In this document: positions 41,001 to 53,299 of the stretch, piece after piece
Position numbering within the stretch: position 1 is the first letter of the stretch
Layout of the letters: each line of letters begins with the position of its first letter
Assembly: GCA_014529385.2 (NCBI GenBank)
Contig: CM043952.1
Location: 52,389,119 to 52,453,118, forward strand
DNA length: 64,000 nt
Reading direction: 5' to 3'
Source of the DNA: Adiantum capillus-veneris
Lineage: Eukaryota; Streptophyta; Polypodiopsida; Polypodiales; Pteridaceae
Notes under the pieces: generated by a model
What the model was told of the DNA's origin: nothing
What the model saw: the letters and a program-made list of their open reading frames with translations, nothing else
The model's database searches: none
Position numbers and translations under genes: made by a program

Positions 41001-42965
41001 ATGCTAATGCGAGGCGAGGGCCTCTGTCCATATGCAATCACCTATGCATGCATCTTGAAGGCATGCGACTCTACGCAAAATGTTGATATGGACTTAAAAA
41101 TCTACTTTGATATTATTAATGAGGGGCTGTTGCAAAAGATTGTTGTGCTTGGCAATGCCTTAGTCGATATGTATGCCAAATGTGGTTCATTTTCTAAAGC
41201 ACACAAAGCTCTTGAGGACCTTCTGTCCAGAATGTCGTCTCTTGGAGTGCATTGATTCCGAGATATGCACAACAGAAGCAGGGCCAAATAACTCCCAGCT
41301 GATTCCAACGGCCGATGCAAAACCACAACCGCTGGAATCACCTATGCATGCATCTTGAAGGCATGCGACTCTATGCAAGATGTTGATATGGGCTTAAAAA
41401 TGTACTCTGATTTTATTAGTGAGTGGATATTGCAAAAGATTTTTGTGCTTGGCAATGCCTTGGTCGATATGTATGCCAAATGTGGTGCATTTTGTAAAGC
41501 ACACAAAGCTCTTGAGGACCTTCTGTCATGAATATCGTCTCTTGGAGTGCATTGATTGCATGATATGCACAACAGAAGCAGGGCCAATGAGCTCTTGGCT
41601 GATTTTAGCGGGCGGCCAATGCAAAGCGAGGACTTCTCTCCAGGTGCAATCATATACACGTGCATTTAGAAGGCACGTGGCTCTATGCAAGATATTGACA
41701 TGGGCATAAAAATTCTTGCTCATATTGTTATTCAAGAGCTATTGAAAAAGAGTATCATGCACAATTCCTTGGTTGACATGTTTGCTAAATGTGATGCCCT
41801 TAAGAGAGCACAAAAAGTGCTCGAGGAGCTTTTTGTCCAGAGTAGGGAATCTTCGAATGCACTGATTGAAGGATTTTCCACATAGGGTAGGACCAAAAAG
41901 CTCAAGTCTATTTTCAACAAATGCGAAGCAAGGGCCTCTCTACAGATGCAATCAGCTACGTATGCATCTTGAAAGCATGCTACTCTACTCAAGATGCTAA
42001 TGTGGACACCAAAATTCACAATTGTATTGCTAGTTAAAGGCTATTAAAAAAAGATGTCGTACTTTGCACTACCTTGGTTGATATTTAGCGCTGATTGTGG
42101 GATATGCACAACAAGAGCAAGGCCAAAAAGCTCTAGGCTATTTTCAATGGATGCAAAGTGAGGGCCTTTATCGAGATGAAATCACCTACGCGTGCATCTT
42201 GAAGGCATGCGGCTCTATGCAGGATGCCGATATGGACTTCAAAATTCACTCTGATATGGTTAGTCTTTGGTTGTTGCCAAAAATTATCATGCTTCGTAAT
42301 GCCTTGGTTGATATGTAGGCCAAATCTGGTGTACTTTAGGGAGCACAGAAAGTTCTTGAGGAAATTTCGTATGTGCAACATGAGCAGGACCAAAATCTCT
42401 AGGTTGTTTTTAGCGGATGCAAAGCGATGGCCTCTCTCCTAATGCACTCACATATGCGTGCATGTTGAAGGCATGTGGCTCTACACAAGATGTTGATATG
42501 TGCAAAAAAATTCACAGTGGTATTGTTAGTCGGGGAATGTTGAAAAAGATGTCATTCTTGAGAATGCCTAGGTTGACATGTTTGCTAAACGTGGTGCACT
42601 TTAAAAATTCACTTCTAATATTGTTAGTCCGAGGGTTGTTGCAAAAAATGTCATGCTTGGCAATGCCTTGGTCGATATGTATGCCAAATGTGGTGCACTT
42701 CAGAAAGCACAGAAAGTGCTTAAGGAGCTTCCTATCCGGAACATCATCTCTTGGAGTGTAACGATTACGGGATATGCACAAGAGGAGTAGGGCATAAATC
42801 TTTAGCTTTTTTTTAGCCGATGCAAATCAAGGGCCTCTCTCGTGATGCAATCACATAAGCATGCATCTTGAAAGCATGTGGTGCAGTTTAGAGAGCACCA
42901 AAACTTCTTGAAAAGCTTCCCGTTTGGAGCTAGAATGCACCGATTGCAAGATTTGCCCCATAGGG

Positions 42966-44077
42966 ACATTTTTCGGTAGATGTGAAACGATGGTCTCTCT
43001 CCTAATTGCAGGATTTTCTCCACAAGGGCAACCAAATGGGTCGGTCCAAAGACAGCGAGTTTGTGTAGGTGTATGTGTGTGAGCTTACAGATGGACCATC
43101 CGAAATATTCAACCTACCCTAAGACCACCGACATCAACAGTAATGTAGGTTATGGTATGCATGATAGAAAAAGTTAATGTGACAGTCAACATGTTGGCAA
43201 AAGTCGAGCAACACATAATGTGGGAAGGTAATGCAACAATGCAAGGGAGGTCTGGAATCCGATCCATCCAACATTGTGCTTCATCCAGATGACCAATAGC
43301 AAAAGGTACACTTATATTTTGTGTTTTGATTTCCTCTATGTGATCTCAAAAGTTCTTTGATTAAATCATGTATACAATAAAGCAATGAATTTATATCATT
43401 TTTATTGAAAAGATTTCAGATGAAGGTGACAAGGACTTGTTATGCCCAACAAAGGGACACACGGAAAATACGTCAAGACATGGCAATGTGGAATGATACA
43501 TGTACTTATAAAACATCGGTAATGAGTTCTGTCTCGTACAATTATGATACTTTTACAATAAAAAGTCCCTCCAACACCGAAGGAGAAGCATAAGTCCCCC
43601 TTCAACACTCGAGGGGATACAAGTGGTGGGGGAAGGGCACATTCCTTAGAGTATCTTTATAAATGTGGAGAACGGTGCGAGCTCCACACCATACATACGA
43701 ATGGTTTTTTTTTTTTGGACACAAGCATCACAAATCTACAAAATTCATTTTATTATAATGTGGAAAGTTTTACATCCATACATCTTTTAATGAAAAATCT
43801 CATTTGTGATGCGAGGCCATAGAGCTTTTGAAAAAATCTTCGAGGAAAGATGATGTGGAGCCTTCATCAAAAGCTATGCCATGCGGTAAAATCCACACCA
43901 CTATCACTTTTTTACTTCTTACTATATACATAGTGAAGCAATCAAGGCAAACTAGTTTCATGTGTCTAGTAGCATTTTTTCTACTCTTTTTGGATACTTT
44001 TTTTGGTATTTTTTTTCATTTCTTTAGCGCTTTTTTATTGCTTCCATCACGAGATGTTTATGGAAATGGACTAAGGG
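42966..44077. other. No gene seen
   Basis: Low-complexity T-rich and A-rich tracts and short ORFs without a domain. It separates the PPR array from copia-4. Confidence 0.4.
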
Positions 44078-44223
44078 ACTAAAGCCTAATCATAGCCCTA
44101 GCTCATGCTAGAAATGTGTGGAGTATTAAGCCAATCACTAAGAGTCTTGGACTAAAGCCTAATCATAGCCCTAGCTCATGCTAGAAATGTGTGGAGTATT
44201 AAGCCAATCACTAAGAGTCTTGG
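44078..44223. repeat. Perfect 73-bp tandem duplication
   Basis: ACTAAAGCCTAATCATAGCC starts at 44078 and 44151; by eye the two 73-bp copies are identical, which points to a recent event. Confidence 0.93.
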
Positions 44224-44683
44224 ACTAACAAGGAATGATCCTACATTAACCTAAGGTCAAGGCCAATTACCCACAATTAGCACACATAAAACCAAATTTT
44301 TAATGAGTTTAATATTTACAAAGTAAAGTGTTGAAACTTTCATGCATGCCTAGCTTTTGAAAATGAAAGAACTATAGCTTAGAAGCAAAATCACTTAATC
44401 CAAGCATAGAGAATGGAGAGATAAACAAAAGAGAAATATCATGGAAGGATTTCACCAACTCTTTTAAGCATCCTTGAGCAAAGCATCCACTTGGTAGAGG
44501 CCCCTTGATTCCTTTTATTTGCAAGCCAATATTCTTGAAGCTGAGTGTTAACAAACACAAGCTACAAAAGCCATTTGAAAGCCAAAAAAGACACACAAAA
44601 AACATTGTTGAAACCTAAAGCTAGGATCTCAAATACCCAAATATTCCAAAGGGAAAAAACCTTAGGGAAAAAAGTGCCTTTGG
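44224..44683 (-). other. Region downstream of copia-4 pol
   Basis: Copia-4's 3' untranslated region and polypurine tract should lie here. A 77-codon minus ORF (44372-44605) has no domain. I could not find a copy of the putative 5' LTR, so the 3' LTR is lost or too diverged. Confidence 0.35.
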
Positions 44684-45560
44684 TTATGCACATGATGCTC
44701 TTTTAGTAACAAGTCTATGTGTACACATAAAAAATGAGAGAGAATGTGCAAACTGCTCTGAAGGTAAGCCCTTTGTTAGAAGATCAGTAGGGTTTTCAGT
44801 GGTGTGAATCTTGGCAAGCTGCAATCGCTTGTCCTCAAGCACCTCACAGATGAAGTGATACTTCACATGCACATGCTTTGTCTTTGCATGAAACAATGGA
44901 TTCTTTTTCAATTGTATAGCACTTTGGCTATTACAATGTAACACAGGCATCTCAACATTGATTCACAAGTCTACTACCAGCCGACCAAGCCATATAGCTT
45001 CCTTGCAAGCCTCTGAAGTTGCAACATATTCAGCCTCTGTAGTAGACAAGGTAACACAATCTTCAAAATGAGATCGCCATGGAACTGCACCTCCAGTGAA
45101 TTCAAAAACATATCCTGAAGTGGACCTTCTCTTGTCCAAGTCTCCTGCATAATCTGCATCCGTGTAACCAACTACACATGCTTCCTTTCTTCCAAAGCAA
45201 ATGCACATGTCTTTTGTACCATTCAAATATCGCATAACCCCTTTCACTACCTCCCAATGTTTCTTGCCTGGATTTGACATATATCTGCTAACAACTCCCA
45301 CTGCAAAAGCAATATCAGGATGTGTAGCAATCATAGCATAAATCAAACTCCCAATTGCAGATGAATAAGGCACTTGTGCCATTCCAGCCTTTTCCTCTTC
45401 AGACTTAGGGCAATCATTTTTAGAAAGTTTCACATATGGATGCAATGGAGTAATCAATGCCTTCCCCCTCTCCGTATTGAAATGTTTGAGCACTTTAGCA
45501 ATGTAATCAGATTGAGACAAATATACCATCTTATATCTATCTCATTTAATGCGCATGCCA
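44684..45560 (-). pseudogene. copia-4 RNase H and end of RT
   Basis: The ORF at 45529-44963 reads MVYLSQSDYIAKVLKHFN, MAQVPYSSAIGSLIYAM and HPDIAFAVGVVSRYM, then VVGYTDADYAGDLDKRRSTS and VTLSTTEAEYVATSEACKEA. A TGA-type stop at about 44960 separates it from LHCNSQSAIQLKKNPLFHAK and HVKYHFICEVLEDK, then NPTDLLTKGLPSEQF. The RNase H acidic residues are present. Confidence 0.87.
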
Positions 45561-46279
45561 AGGATATGGATGGCTTCACCCATGTCTTTCATTTCAAATT
45601 TTGCATGTAACTCTGACTTCAAGGCTGAAATCTCATCCCTGCATTTCCTGGCAATTAACATATCATCCACATAAAGGACCAAAATCAGCAAACTACCATC
45701 GTTAGCTCACTTAGTGTAGAGGCAATGGTCCATATTGCTACGTTTGTAGCCTTGAGAGAGCATGAACAAGTAGAATTTATGGTACCACTCCCTTGATGAC
45801 TATTTTTAGACCATAAAGAGTCTTTTCTAACTGACACACCAAGTCTTCATTGCCCTTCTCAACAAAACCTTTCGGCTGCTGCATATAAACCTCTTCTTGA
45901 AGATCACCATGCAACAACGCCGTCTTGACATCCATCTGGTCAAGTTCCATGTCGTCTTTAGCAACCAAATGCAAGTACACACCACAAAGTAGTCATCTTG
46001 TCAACTGGAGAAAAGATATCATCAAAGTCAATACCCTGCTATTGCTAAAATCCTTTAGCAACAAGTCGTGCCTTGTACTTGGGTTTATTATCATGAGGTG
46101 TAATTTTTTTCTTGTACACCCATTTGCATGGTAATGCCTTTTTACCTTTAGGCAATCGAACCAACTTCCAAGTTTGATTCTTATGCAATGAGTCCTTTTT
46201 TATTGCATAGCTTTCTCCCACTTTGACTTTTCATCCATTCACATAGCTTCCTTATAGCAAGAAGTCTCTCCGTAATCTG
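45561..46279 (-). pseudogene. copia-4 reverse transcriptase, broken
   Basis: The minus strand shows QMDVKTALLHGDLQEEVYMQ and VCQLEKTLYGLK (45980-45777), then, after frame changes, VLYVDDMLIARKCRDEI (about 45675-45625) and FEMKDMGEAIHILGMRIK. YVDD is intact, but several shifts near 45720 and 46000 and a stop just before the RNase H ORF break it. Confidence 0.82.
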
Positions 46280-47908
46280 TCAACATAATATAGTCCAATG
46301 AGGGAGTAAATCTATCAAGAGGCCTTGAAACTCTTGTAGACCTTCTAATAACTGCTTGAGCCGGTTGTCCCTTAGCAACATCTTGTACTCCAAGAGGATT
46401 CTGTACTTGTTGTCTACATTAGTCACTTCAGCCCTATTGTGGACAATTCCATCTTCTTGGAAGATAACTCTCCTGACTTCCACTATATGCACAGGCTTCT
46501 TATGCATCTTTTGTTCATTGAAGTATACGTCATTACTACAAACTATCTTTTTAGCTTCATGATCCCATAACCGAAATCCCATCTTGCCAGGATTTCCATA
46601 GCCAGGAAATATGTATTTCTTTGACTTAGGAGCCAACTTTCTTCGAAACTCCTTTGGAGCATGGCAATACGCTTCATAGCCAAAGACTCTAAGATGCTTG
46701 TAAGAAGGTGGCTTCCCAGACCAAAGCTCTTCAGGTACCTTCTCATCTAAATCCCTGTTAGGAGATCTATTAATAAGATGGAAAACAGTTGCTAACGCTT
46801 CTGGCCAAAATCCATTAGGCAACTCTGCATTAGACAACATGCTACGTAACTTCTCTTGTATGGTACGGTTCATCCTCTCAGCAACACCATTTTGTGGAGG
46901 GTTATATGGAGTAGTCAACTCTCTTTTGATGCCTTTGGAATCACAAAAATTCTGAAAGGCTTTAGTGACATACTCACCACCATTGTCTGACCTCAAGCAC
47001 TTTACTTTCTTGCCAGACCGATTCTCCACTAATGCCACAAAAATCTGAAATTTTGAAAGAACTTCATCCTTCTTCCTGAGAGGATATACCAACACTTTCC
47101 TTGAGAAGTCATCAATGAATGTAACAAAGTACAATGAACCTCCCATGGATACGTTAGGAATAGGTCCACAGACATCACTATGCACTAACTCTAATGGCTC
47201 ACTTTTTTGAGTGCTTCCCCTTTTGTGTGGTGACTGTGTTTGTTTACCATAAAGAAAATTCTCACAAACTGAAAAGACTGAGAAATTGAAGCCAGGCACA
47301 TAACCAAAATGAGATAAGATTTTCATTCCCTTTTGAGACATATGTCCTAATCGGCGATGCCACAAAGAAACACTTGGCTGCTCGATTACACAAATTACAT
47401 GGTTTTTAACATTGGATACATGTAGCATGTACAAAGTCCCAGACTTTGAACCATGTGCTACCACTAAAGAACCTTTGGTGATCTTCCATGAACTATCACC
47501 AAATGTGTAGTAATATCCTGCATCATCCAATTGTCCTGTACTAATCAAGCTTTTTGTAAGCTTTGGCACATGTCTCACATTCTTGAGCATGAATGAAGAA
47601 CCATTCTGAAATTTCAGTTGCACATCGTCGACACCAACTCTGTCGCAGGAAAAATCATTGCCAAGACGAACACGACCTTTACGGGATACATCATATGTAC
47701 TGAACCAGTCTCTATGAGGAGTCACATGAAATGATCCACCTGAGTCAACAACCCAATCATGTAAAGCATAGTCATCAACGACAATCGAAAATGTTGAATC
47801 CATGGCAGATGTGAGATAAATATCTCCATCAAAATCTTCAACAAAAACATTGTTGATCTCTTCAATCTTTATATTGCTTTCCTTAGTCTTACCTTCTTCT
47901 GACTTCAT
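46280..47908 (-). CDS. copia-4 protease and integrase
   Basis: A 542-codon open frame. Protease motif HDWVVDSGGSFHVTPHRDWF lies near residue 50, the pre-integrase zinc region as SLWHRRLGHMSQKGMKIL followed by one Cys (the CxxC pair is reduced), and the core as LELVHSDVCGPIPN, VKCLRSDNGGEYVTKAF and PPQNGVAERMNRTIQEKL: D, D and E all kept. GYEAYCHAPKEFRRKL and VCSNDVYFNEQKMHK mark the C-terminal side. It ends early, before the RT. Full gag-pol is implied but interrupted. Confidence 0.9.
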   Translation of the reverse strand: MKSEEGKTKESNIKIEEINNVFVEDFDGDIYLTSAMDSTFSIVVDDYALHDWVVDSGGSFHVTPHRDWFSTYDVSRKGRVRLGNDFSCDRVGVDDVQLKFQNGSSFMLKNVRHVPKLTKSLISTGQLDDAGYYYTFGDSSWKITKGSLVVAHGSKSGTLYMLHVSNVKNHVICVIEQPSVSLWHRRLGHMSQKGMKILSHFGYVPGFNFSVFSVCENFLYGKQTQSPHKRGSTQKSEPLELVHSDVCGPIPNVSMGGSLYFVTFIDDFSRKVLVYPLRKKDEVLSKFQIFVALVENRSGKKVKCLRSDNGGEYVTKAFQNFCDSKGIKRELTTPYNPPQNGVAERMNRTIQEKLRSMLSNAELPNGFWPEALATVFHLINRSPNRDLDEKVPEELWSGKPPSYKHLRVFGYEAYCHAPKEFRRKLAPKSKKYIFPGYGNPGKMGFRLWDHEAKKIVCSNDVYFNEQKMHKKPVHIVEVRRVIFQEDGIVHNRAEVTNVDNKYRILLEYKMLLRDNRLKQLLEGLQEFQGLLIDLLPHWTILC

Positions 47909-47919
47909 GTCTTTACCTT

Positions 47920-48556
47920 TCTCTCATTTCCACTTTCGACAGTCTTTCTTCATATGACCCTTTTTGTGACAATGATAGCACTCAATGTCTTCTCAACCAC
48001 ATGATTTACTATGAGATTTTCCTCTCTGATTCTGCGTTCCCTTTTCTTGTGATCGACCACGAACAACGAGAGCATTGCTAGTACCACGAGAAGTATCAAG
48101 ATTCTTCTTGCTAACCTCTTCAGTAAGCAAAAATTACCCTCCACATCAGCACATATTAAACCATCAGAAGGTGCTGAGTTACTTATGGCTGTGCGAAAAG
48201 TATCCCAACTTTCTGGCAGCGTAACTAGTAAGAACATCGCTTTGACCAAATTGTCAAAATTGACTCCCTGCGTAGAAAGCTGACTGAAAATTGTGTTGAA
48301 CTCATTGAGATGGTTTCACATGGGTGTGCCATCATTCATCTTCAAATCAACTAACTTTTTCAGGCAATAAACCTATGATGCACTCCTGCCAATCACACTC
48401 ATCCATATCCTCAGGCTTTATCCCTTTCATCTTTATCGGTCGGATCTGCTTATTCTGTACTAAGACATTGTAAATTTGTTCCTTCCAATATGGGAAGTTA
48501 GTGCCGTCTAACTTCTCAATGTTGAACAAAGAGTTCTTTAATGATGAAGCCATCAC
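47920..48556 (-). pseudogene. copia-4 gag
   Basis: MMASSLKNSLFNIEKLDGTN then FPYWKEQIYNVLVQNKQIRP (48556-48440) is the usual copia gag start. After shifts, LVTLPESWDTFRTAISNSAP (about 48220) is the capsid L..LP..W...R block. A zinc knuckle CHKKGHMKKDC-like reading sits at about 47975-47940. Several frame changes. Confidence 0.78.
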
Positions 48557-49592
48557 TCGACAAGGAACAAAAGTAATAGACCCGCTCCACTAAAGAAGAT
48601 GATAGAAAACCTAAAAAATTTCGGCAAAGTCTCCCCTATAAAACTGACTTCTGAACCCAAAACAAATGTATACAATGATTGAAATGCTGATCAAAGTGGC
48701 TAAACCGGCAAGATAAAATCTCAAAGAACTGTCATTGTCAATGTCTCCAACTCTAAAATTTTGTCTTTGACCAACTGAACACTGTCAAAGGCATACGCAT
48801 AAAGATGACAGCAATGCCAACACTGGCGGGTCAGTAGATCATGCACACCAATACTGCACTAATCGCATAAACATACATCCTATGTCAATGACAAAACTAT
48901 GGGGATGTCGGAGGCTCGCTCCAAAACCTGTATCACCAAAAGGATCTCCACATTTGAGAATCCCCCAGCTCAATAAAACCTTACCACGACCCTCAACAAT
49001 AGGCTTTGCATATTTCCATCACAATACATAAACCGCATAAGATCTTACATCAACCACAAAAACCCTTTTCTGTAACCGCTGTGGTGGTTTGTTTGATATA
49101 ACAGACCCTCAAGACCCTACACCAAATATGCATGTGACAGACATTGCAGAAAGAGTATGCAATGAAAACTTGTACGCAGAAGAACTGACGAGGGTAGACC
49201 ACCCTGCTATCTGAACTCAATATCTCTTAAACTGTGCAAAATTTGCAGAAACTTCCTTCTGCAAAGCTGTAGACCATGAAAAAACAGTTGCGAGTAGAAG
49301 GAATGGACTTGAAATAAGCTGTTTTTACAGATCAAAACAGATCTGTAAAAATCTGCAGCTTCTACTTCACGACCTATACGCAGTCTGAGTGACGTATCTC
49401 AAAATTGGTGAAGATTTTGAGAAAACTTTCTTCTGCAAAGTTGAAGAGGAAAAAAAAACCGATCAAGAGTCACAAGAATCAGCTTAAATGAAGAAGTTTT
49501 GGTAGGCCAAAATAGATCTTCAAAAACGTGCTTCTGTTTTTGTTGCTTCTCTGCTTGCCTCCCCGCTGAGCTCCAATGGTGCTCCCAATCCC
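48557..49592 (-). other. Leader of copia-4
   Basis: About 1 kb between the primer site and gag with no convincing ORF. Long leaders occur in this group. It contains two similar stretches near 49290 and 49440 (AACTTYCTTCTGCAAAG), a small internal duplication. Confidence 0.45.
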
Positions 49593-49604
49593 TAAGCTCT
49601 GATA
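49593..49604 (-). promoter_or_regulatory. Primer binding site of copia-4
   Basis: Minus strand TGGTATCAGAGC, complementary to initiator Met-tRNA. Two to four bases separate it from the likely LTR end. Confidence 0.85.
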
Positions 49605-49607
49605 CCA

Positions 49608-49780
49608 GTTGAAGAGCGCATGCAAGAGCGTGTTTGTGTATGTAGCAATGGAGAAGAGAGGAGACACGGGTTTGGGTGGACTCCAAACAGAATAGTGTTA
49701 GGGTAATGAATCCTTATTCTTTTATGTAGAATGAATGGTGAGTGTTAGTTCCTGGTAGTCTCCGGCCGCCGCCCGACACA
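49608..49780 (-). repeat. Putative copia-4 5' LTR
   Basis: On the minus strand a stretch starting TGTCGGGCGGCGGCC and ending GCGCTCTTCA precedes the primer site. It has a TATA-like ACATAAAAGAATAAG. There is no partner LTR, so the outer end is uncertain. Confidence 0.45.
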
Positions 49781-51808
49781 TAGGCATGGCACATTGGGCT
49801 TTACCACCCCAACCGAAAGTACATAACTTTTAATGAAGTAAATTGGCCCTTGATAGCCACATTGTACAATTGAAAGCTCTTAAAAAGTTGACTAAATACT
49901 AGCTCAATGAACTTTAGCATTTTTATTGCAAAGCGGTGAGCTAGTGATTATACAACTTTATGGAATGGCTCTTAAATAGACACATATTGCACTATGTTGC
50001 AATGCCGACACCCTTTGGATCATTGAATACTCATGCTGACCCACAACCCTTCAAAAGAAACTCAATTGTTAATTCTCTTAATCATTTGGTCAATCAACAC
50101 AAGCAAAAATGATCAATCGTAACCCCAAAAGTTTAATGCCCTCTCTTGGCCATTCAAGAATCACAATTTTAGTGCTTTGCAATGATTTCTCATTCAAACC
50201 AGGCACTAAAATGTAACATTTAAATCCAATTTGGTGCATCAAGTGTTTTGATTAAGCATGCATGTCTAATGTAATCTCTCAAAAGTGAGACCCATATCAA
50301 AAAAGATCTTACTTTTTAGTGCAAAAGAGCTCTCTGCCAGATTAAGAAAAACACCACATCATGCTCCGTCATAAACCCAATCCTTGTACATAACCTCAAT
50401 TCATGACACCAATGTGCTCTCATGTAGCAAGTTCATTTCAAACAAAGCAATATGGCTAATAAAAAATGGTTTCTCAATCTCTTACTTAGCTAATATTGCC
50501 CCCATAACTGTGTCATTCTCAAATTTATCATTTGATGAATGGTCAATCGATGCTAACATGCATAATTTCTAGGACGATTTCTTTTGACCGCTACTAGCAA
50601 TGATGATGGTGGACTTTGCATAGTCAATCGTTGTGTTTTCCATTTTTTTTTCAAATCTCAACCTCCCCGCTTCAAAATAGATCAATAATAAGTACATTAA
50701 AGCATTTGAACATCACGCTAAAAAATAAGAATTCTTGACATTCTAAAAGTTATTGGGAGTCTTTCTTTCTCTTTTCCTTTTTGGTGGTAAAATTCCGGCA
50801 TAAGGTCATTCAAAATTGGAAAAAAAAAATGTTTTCCCTTTTTCGAGGGGAGGAGCGTGAGAACCCCCTCTTCAATTTTATGAGAAAGGAAACCTTTTAT
50901 TTTATTTTGTTCTTAGTTTTTTGTGATGGCGGTAGAGTGCGGTTTATGGGGACGTTAGAGAGAGAGAAAGGGAGAGGGGAGGATGAACGCGGGCTTGCGA
51001 GTAGGCCACGAAGCTGCTAAATGTAGCTAGGCTGCTGCGTCTAGGGAAATTTGAAGAAGGTGGGTTTGATGCAGGCGAATAGGGTGTGTGTGCATGGGTC
51101 TATGCTTGCAGGCTGAGGCCATTGCGGGACCAGGGTCAACAAGAGAAAACCAGCTTGTGTGTGTGTGTGTGTGTGTGAAATTTTGGGGGACGTGTTATAG
51201 TGAGTGCATTTTAATTCAAGGAGACTAAATTTTCTTGGGATTTTCAATTTGGAATGTGATCAATATTTTTGTTTACTGTGTATAAATGGATTTAGCCAAG
51301 AGAACCATTTTTGCTTCAAGACACGAGCATGAATTGAATAATGTTGTTGTCATATTGGCATGGAGATGTATATGCATCTATGTACTCATAAAGTTATTAC
51401 TCAAAGATTTTGAGTTTCTTTTCTTAAATTTAGGAATCATTCTAATGTATTTTAACCTGGAGTGCAACCTATTGTTAGGGGACTTCTTTATTAATGAAGT
51501 TCCTTTCACTCTAAGGAGACTTCTTATGTTGGGTATTTCTAGTTACCAGATGGTATAGATTATTTTACACTTTATATAAGTTGTTTCAATAGAATACCTC
51601 TTTTTATACGTATTCAAGAAAAAAATAATCATTGAACAATGTTGCTATCATATTGGCATGGAATCTATACAAGCATATGCCATGTTGTTGTGGTATTGGC
51701 ATGGGGACTCATGTGTGTGTATATATGCACAAATAAACAATTTCTTATCTAAATCATTACAATCTTAAAAAATGTGCAACTATAATCCATTCATTCAAAA
51801 CATAATGT
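49781..51808. other. No gene seen
   Basis: AT-rich, only short ORFs. A (TG)n tract lies at 51156-51177. The block TGTTGYYRTCATATTGGCATG occurs at about 51340 and, varied, twice at 51640-51700. Confidence 0.45.
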
Positions 51809-52512
51809 CAAAATCACAAGAGTGCTTTAATTAGAACTCTTTATCATGCAAAAACTCTTAAATATCATAAAATCCATTATTTACATTAGTTTAATTCCTC
51901 TCTCTTAAGACTTGTTTTCTCTAAACATGTTCAATGATAAGAACAATATAATAAACAAAAGAGTATTTCATTTATTATAGGTTTAAATAGATTGAAATCT
52001 TCTTAATTATAACAACTATTTTTTTCTTATAAATACACATATAATTAAACATACATGGCCACAAGTAACATGAAATTGATTGAAGAGTTTAGAATGGCCA
52101 AGTGGTGGAGCTAGAGAACCCTTTGATATAAAATGTACAAAATTAAGATGACTAAACATAGGTATAATTGAATACTTAAATTTCTTATCCTCATGAACAT
52201 GTTTAAAAGAATACAACTATGTGCACAAGGTGGAATATCACATAGTGTTCTAGAATGTAATATATGGGATCTTAACACTTCTTGATGTAGCTCAACAAAT
52301 ATCTAAAATAGCAAATTGAAAGACGCTTGATAGCAATATCTTGAATAAAAGTCAAATTTTTCTTTTTGTGAATGGACAAAATGGGTATATTTATAAAAAA
52401 TTAAAAGTGATCATTAAGCTCGAGAATGGATTTTTCATGAGAGTGAGAGACGAATGGTAGAAAAGGAATACTCTGCTCACAACAAATGACCATGTTAGAG
52501 GCACCTTCAAGG
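51809..52512. repeat. Dispersed repeat, copy 1
   Basis: Matches 56066-56690 in the same orientation over long blocks: AATCACRAGAGTGCTTT, GATAAGAACAATATAATAAA, AAAAGTGATCATTMAGCTCG and ACTCTGCTCACAACAAATG. Non-coding, with small insertions and deletions. Its class is unknown. Confidence 0.8.
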
Positions 52513-52515
52513 GCG

Positions 52516-52519
<4 letters not shown>

Positions 52520-52547
<28 letters not shown>
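52520..52547. repeat. (GA)n microsatellite
   Basis: Uninterrupted GA run directly after dispersed-repeat copy 1. Confidence 0.9.
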
Positions 52548-52551
<4 letters not shown>

Positions 52552-52759
52552 CTTTCCAATAAACTTGCGGATCAAACTCACAAAAGGACTTTAATATGCC
52601 AAAAATCATATCACATCTAGATAGAGGAGAAACAACAAACTGAATATAAAAACATGCATGCTAAACACAGATTGCCACATTAGGACATTCATGCGTGATT
52701 AAAAAGTTCACACTAGGAGAATGTGCAGAGACCATAGTGGGATCCGCTAGAATATGTTC

Positions 52760-53020
52760 TCGATATGTTCTAAGTGTGCTTTCTTCACACGAGATTCACT
52801 AATCACATCATGTATACTATCAGGATCAGACGGGATCACAATGCACTAACCATTTATATGACCTTGATACTTCATGAGACACTCATCTGGATGATCGTTA
52901 GAAACTTGCGGCACATTAGGTTGTTGCTTATGGTCATGTGGGTTCTTTCTAAAGACAATCTCTTCTCATGTGACGTTTAGTATGACACTTAAAACATCTT
53001 CCTTCTTTTCCATACTCATT
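52760..53020 (-). pseudogene. Retrotransposon gag zinc-knuckle scrap
   Basis: The minus strand reads YGKEGRCFKCHTKRHMRRDC at about 53012-52953. The spacing CX2CX4HX4C is exact, and its basic, aromatic make-up is that of a retrotransposon nucleocapsid. A stop follows two residues later and no protease or capsid is recognisable around it. Confidence 0.6.
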
Positions 53021-53299
53021 TCATTCTTCAAAACTTAACCAATCTCTTACTATTCCTTCGGAAGAAAAATTATCACGTGTTAACTTTCATCAACTCAAGC
53101 CATATAAACTACCAGTCCTCTCTCAAGCCGTCCATCCAACTACTCTCAGTCAGAGTAGTGCTACATGTGGTGGTGTGGACGTGGAACGAAGGGAGGCAGC
53201 TAGAAGAACGGGGTAGAGACGAGGAGGGCGGGGGACGAGGGGAGGGCGTCAGGGTGCTGAGGTGGCGGCGAAGGAGGCGGCAGACAGCGTGGGGTACCG

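Larger units (their letters stand above)
38440..42965 (+). pseudogene. Decayed PLS-type PPR gene array
   Basis: Dozens of short plus-strand frames spell PPR helices: ISWNALIARYTQKEDG, AITYACVLKACGSTQDADMG, LGNALVDMYAKCGSFSKAHK and KVLEELFVR. PPR proteins of this class bind organelle RNA, usually for C-to-U editing. Stops and frame changes occur in almost every 35-residue unit, the organelle targeting peptide is not identifiable and no E or DYW end domain is seen. An N-terminal-like segment occurs twice (about 39570 and 40490: SLKDYAKEKVWYQSNSIHAD), so at least two gene copies were merged by duplication. Confidence 0.85.
44684..49780 (-). mobile_element. copia-4, Ty1/copia element without a visible 3' LTR
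   Basis: On the minus strand: putative 5' LTR, primer site, long leader, gag, protease, integrase, RT and RNase H in copia order. Sequence style (DFSRKVLVYPLRKKDEVLSK, KCLRSDNGGEY) resembles the Tork/Tnt1-like group and is distinct from copia-1. The integrase ORF is open over 542 codons, while gag and RT are broken. The 3' end cannot be fixed. Confidence 0.82.
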
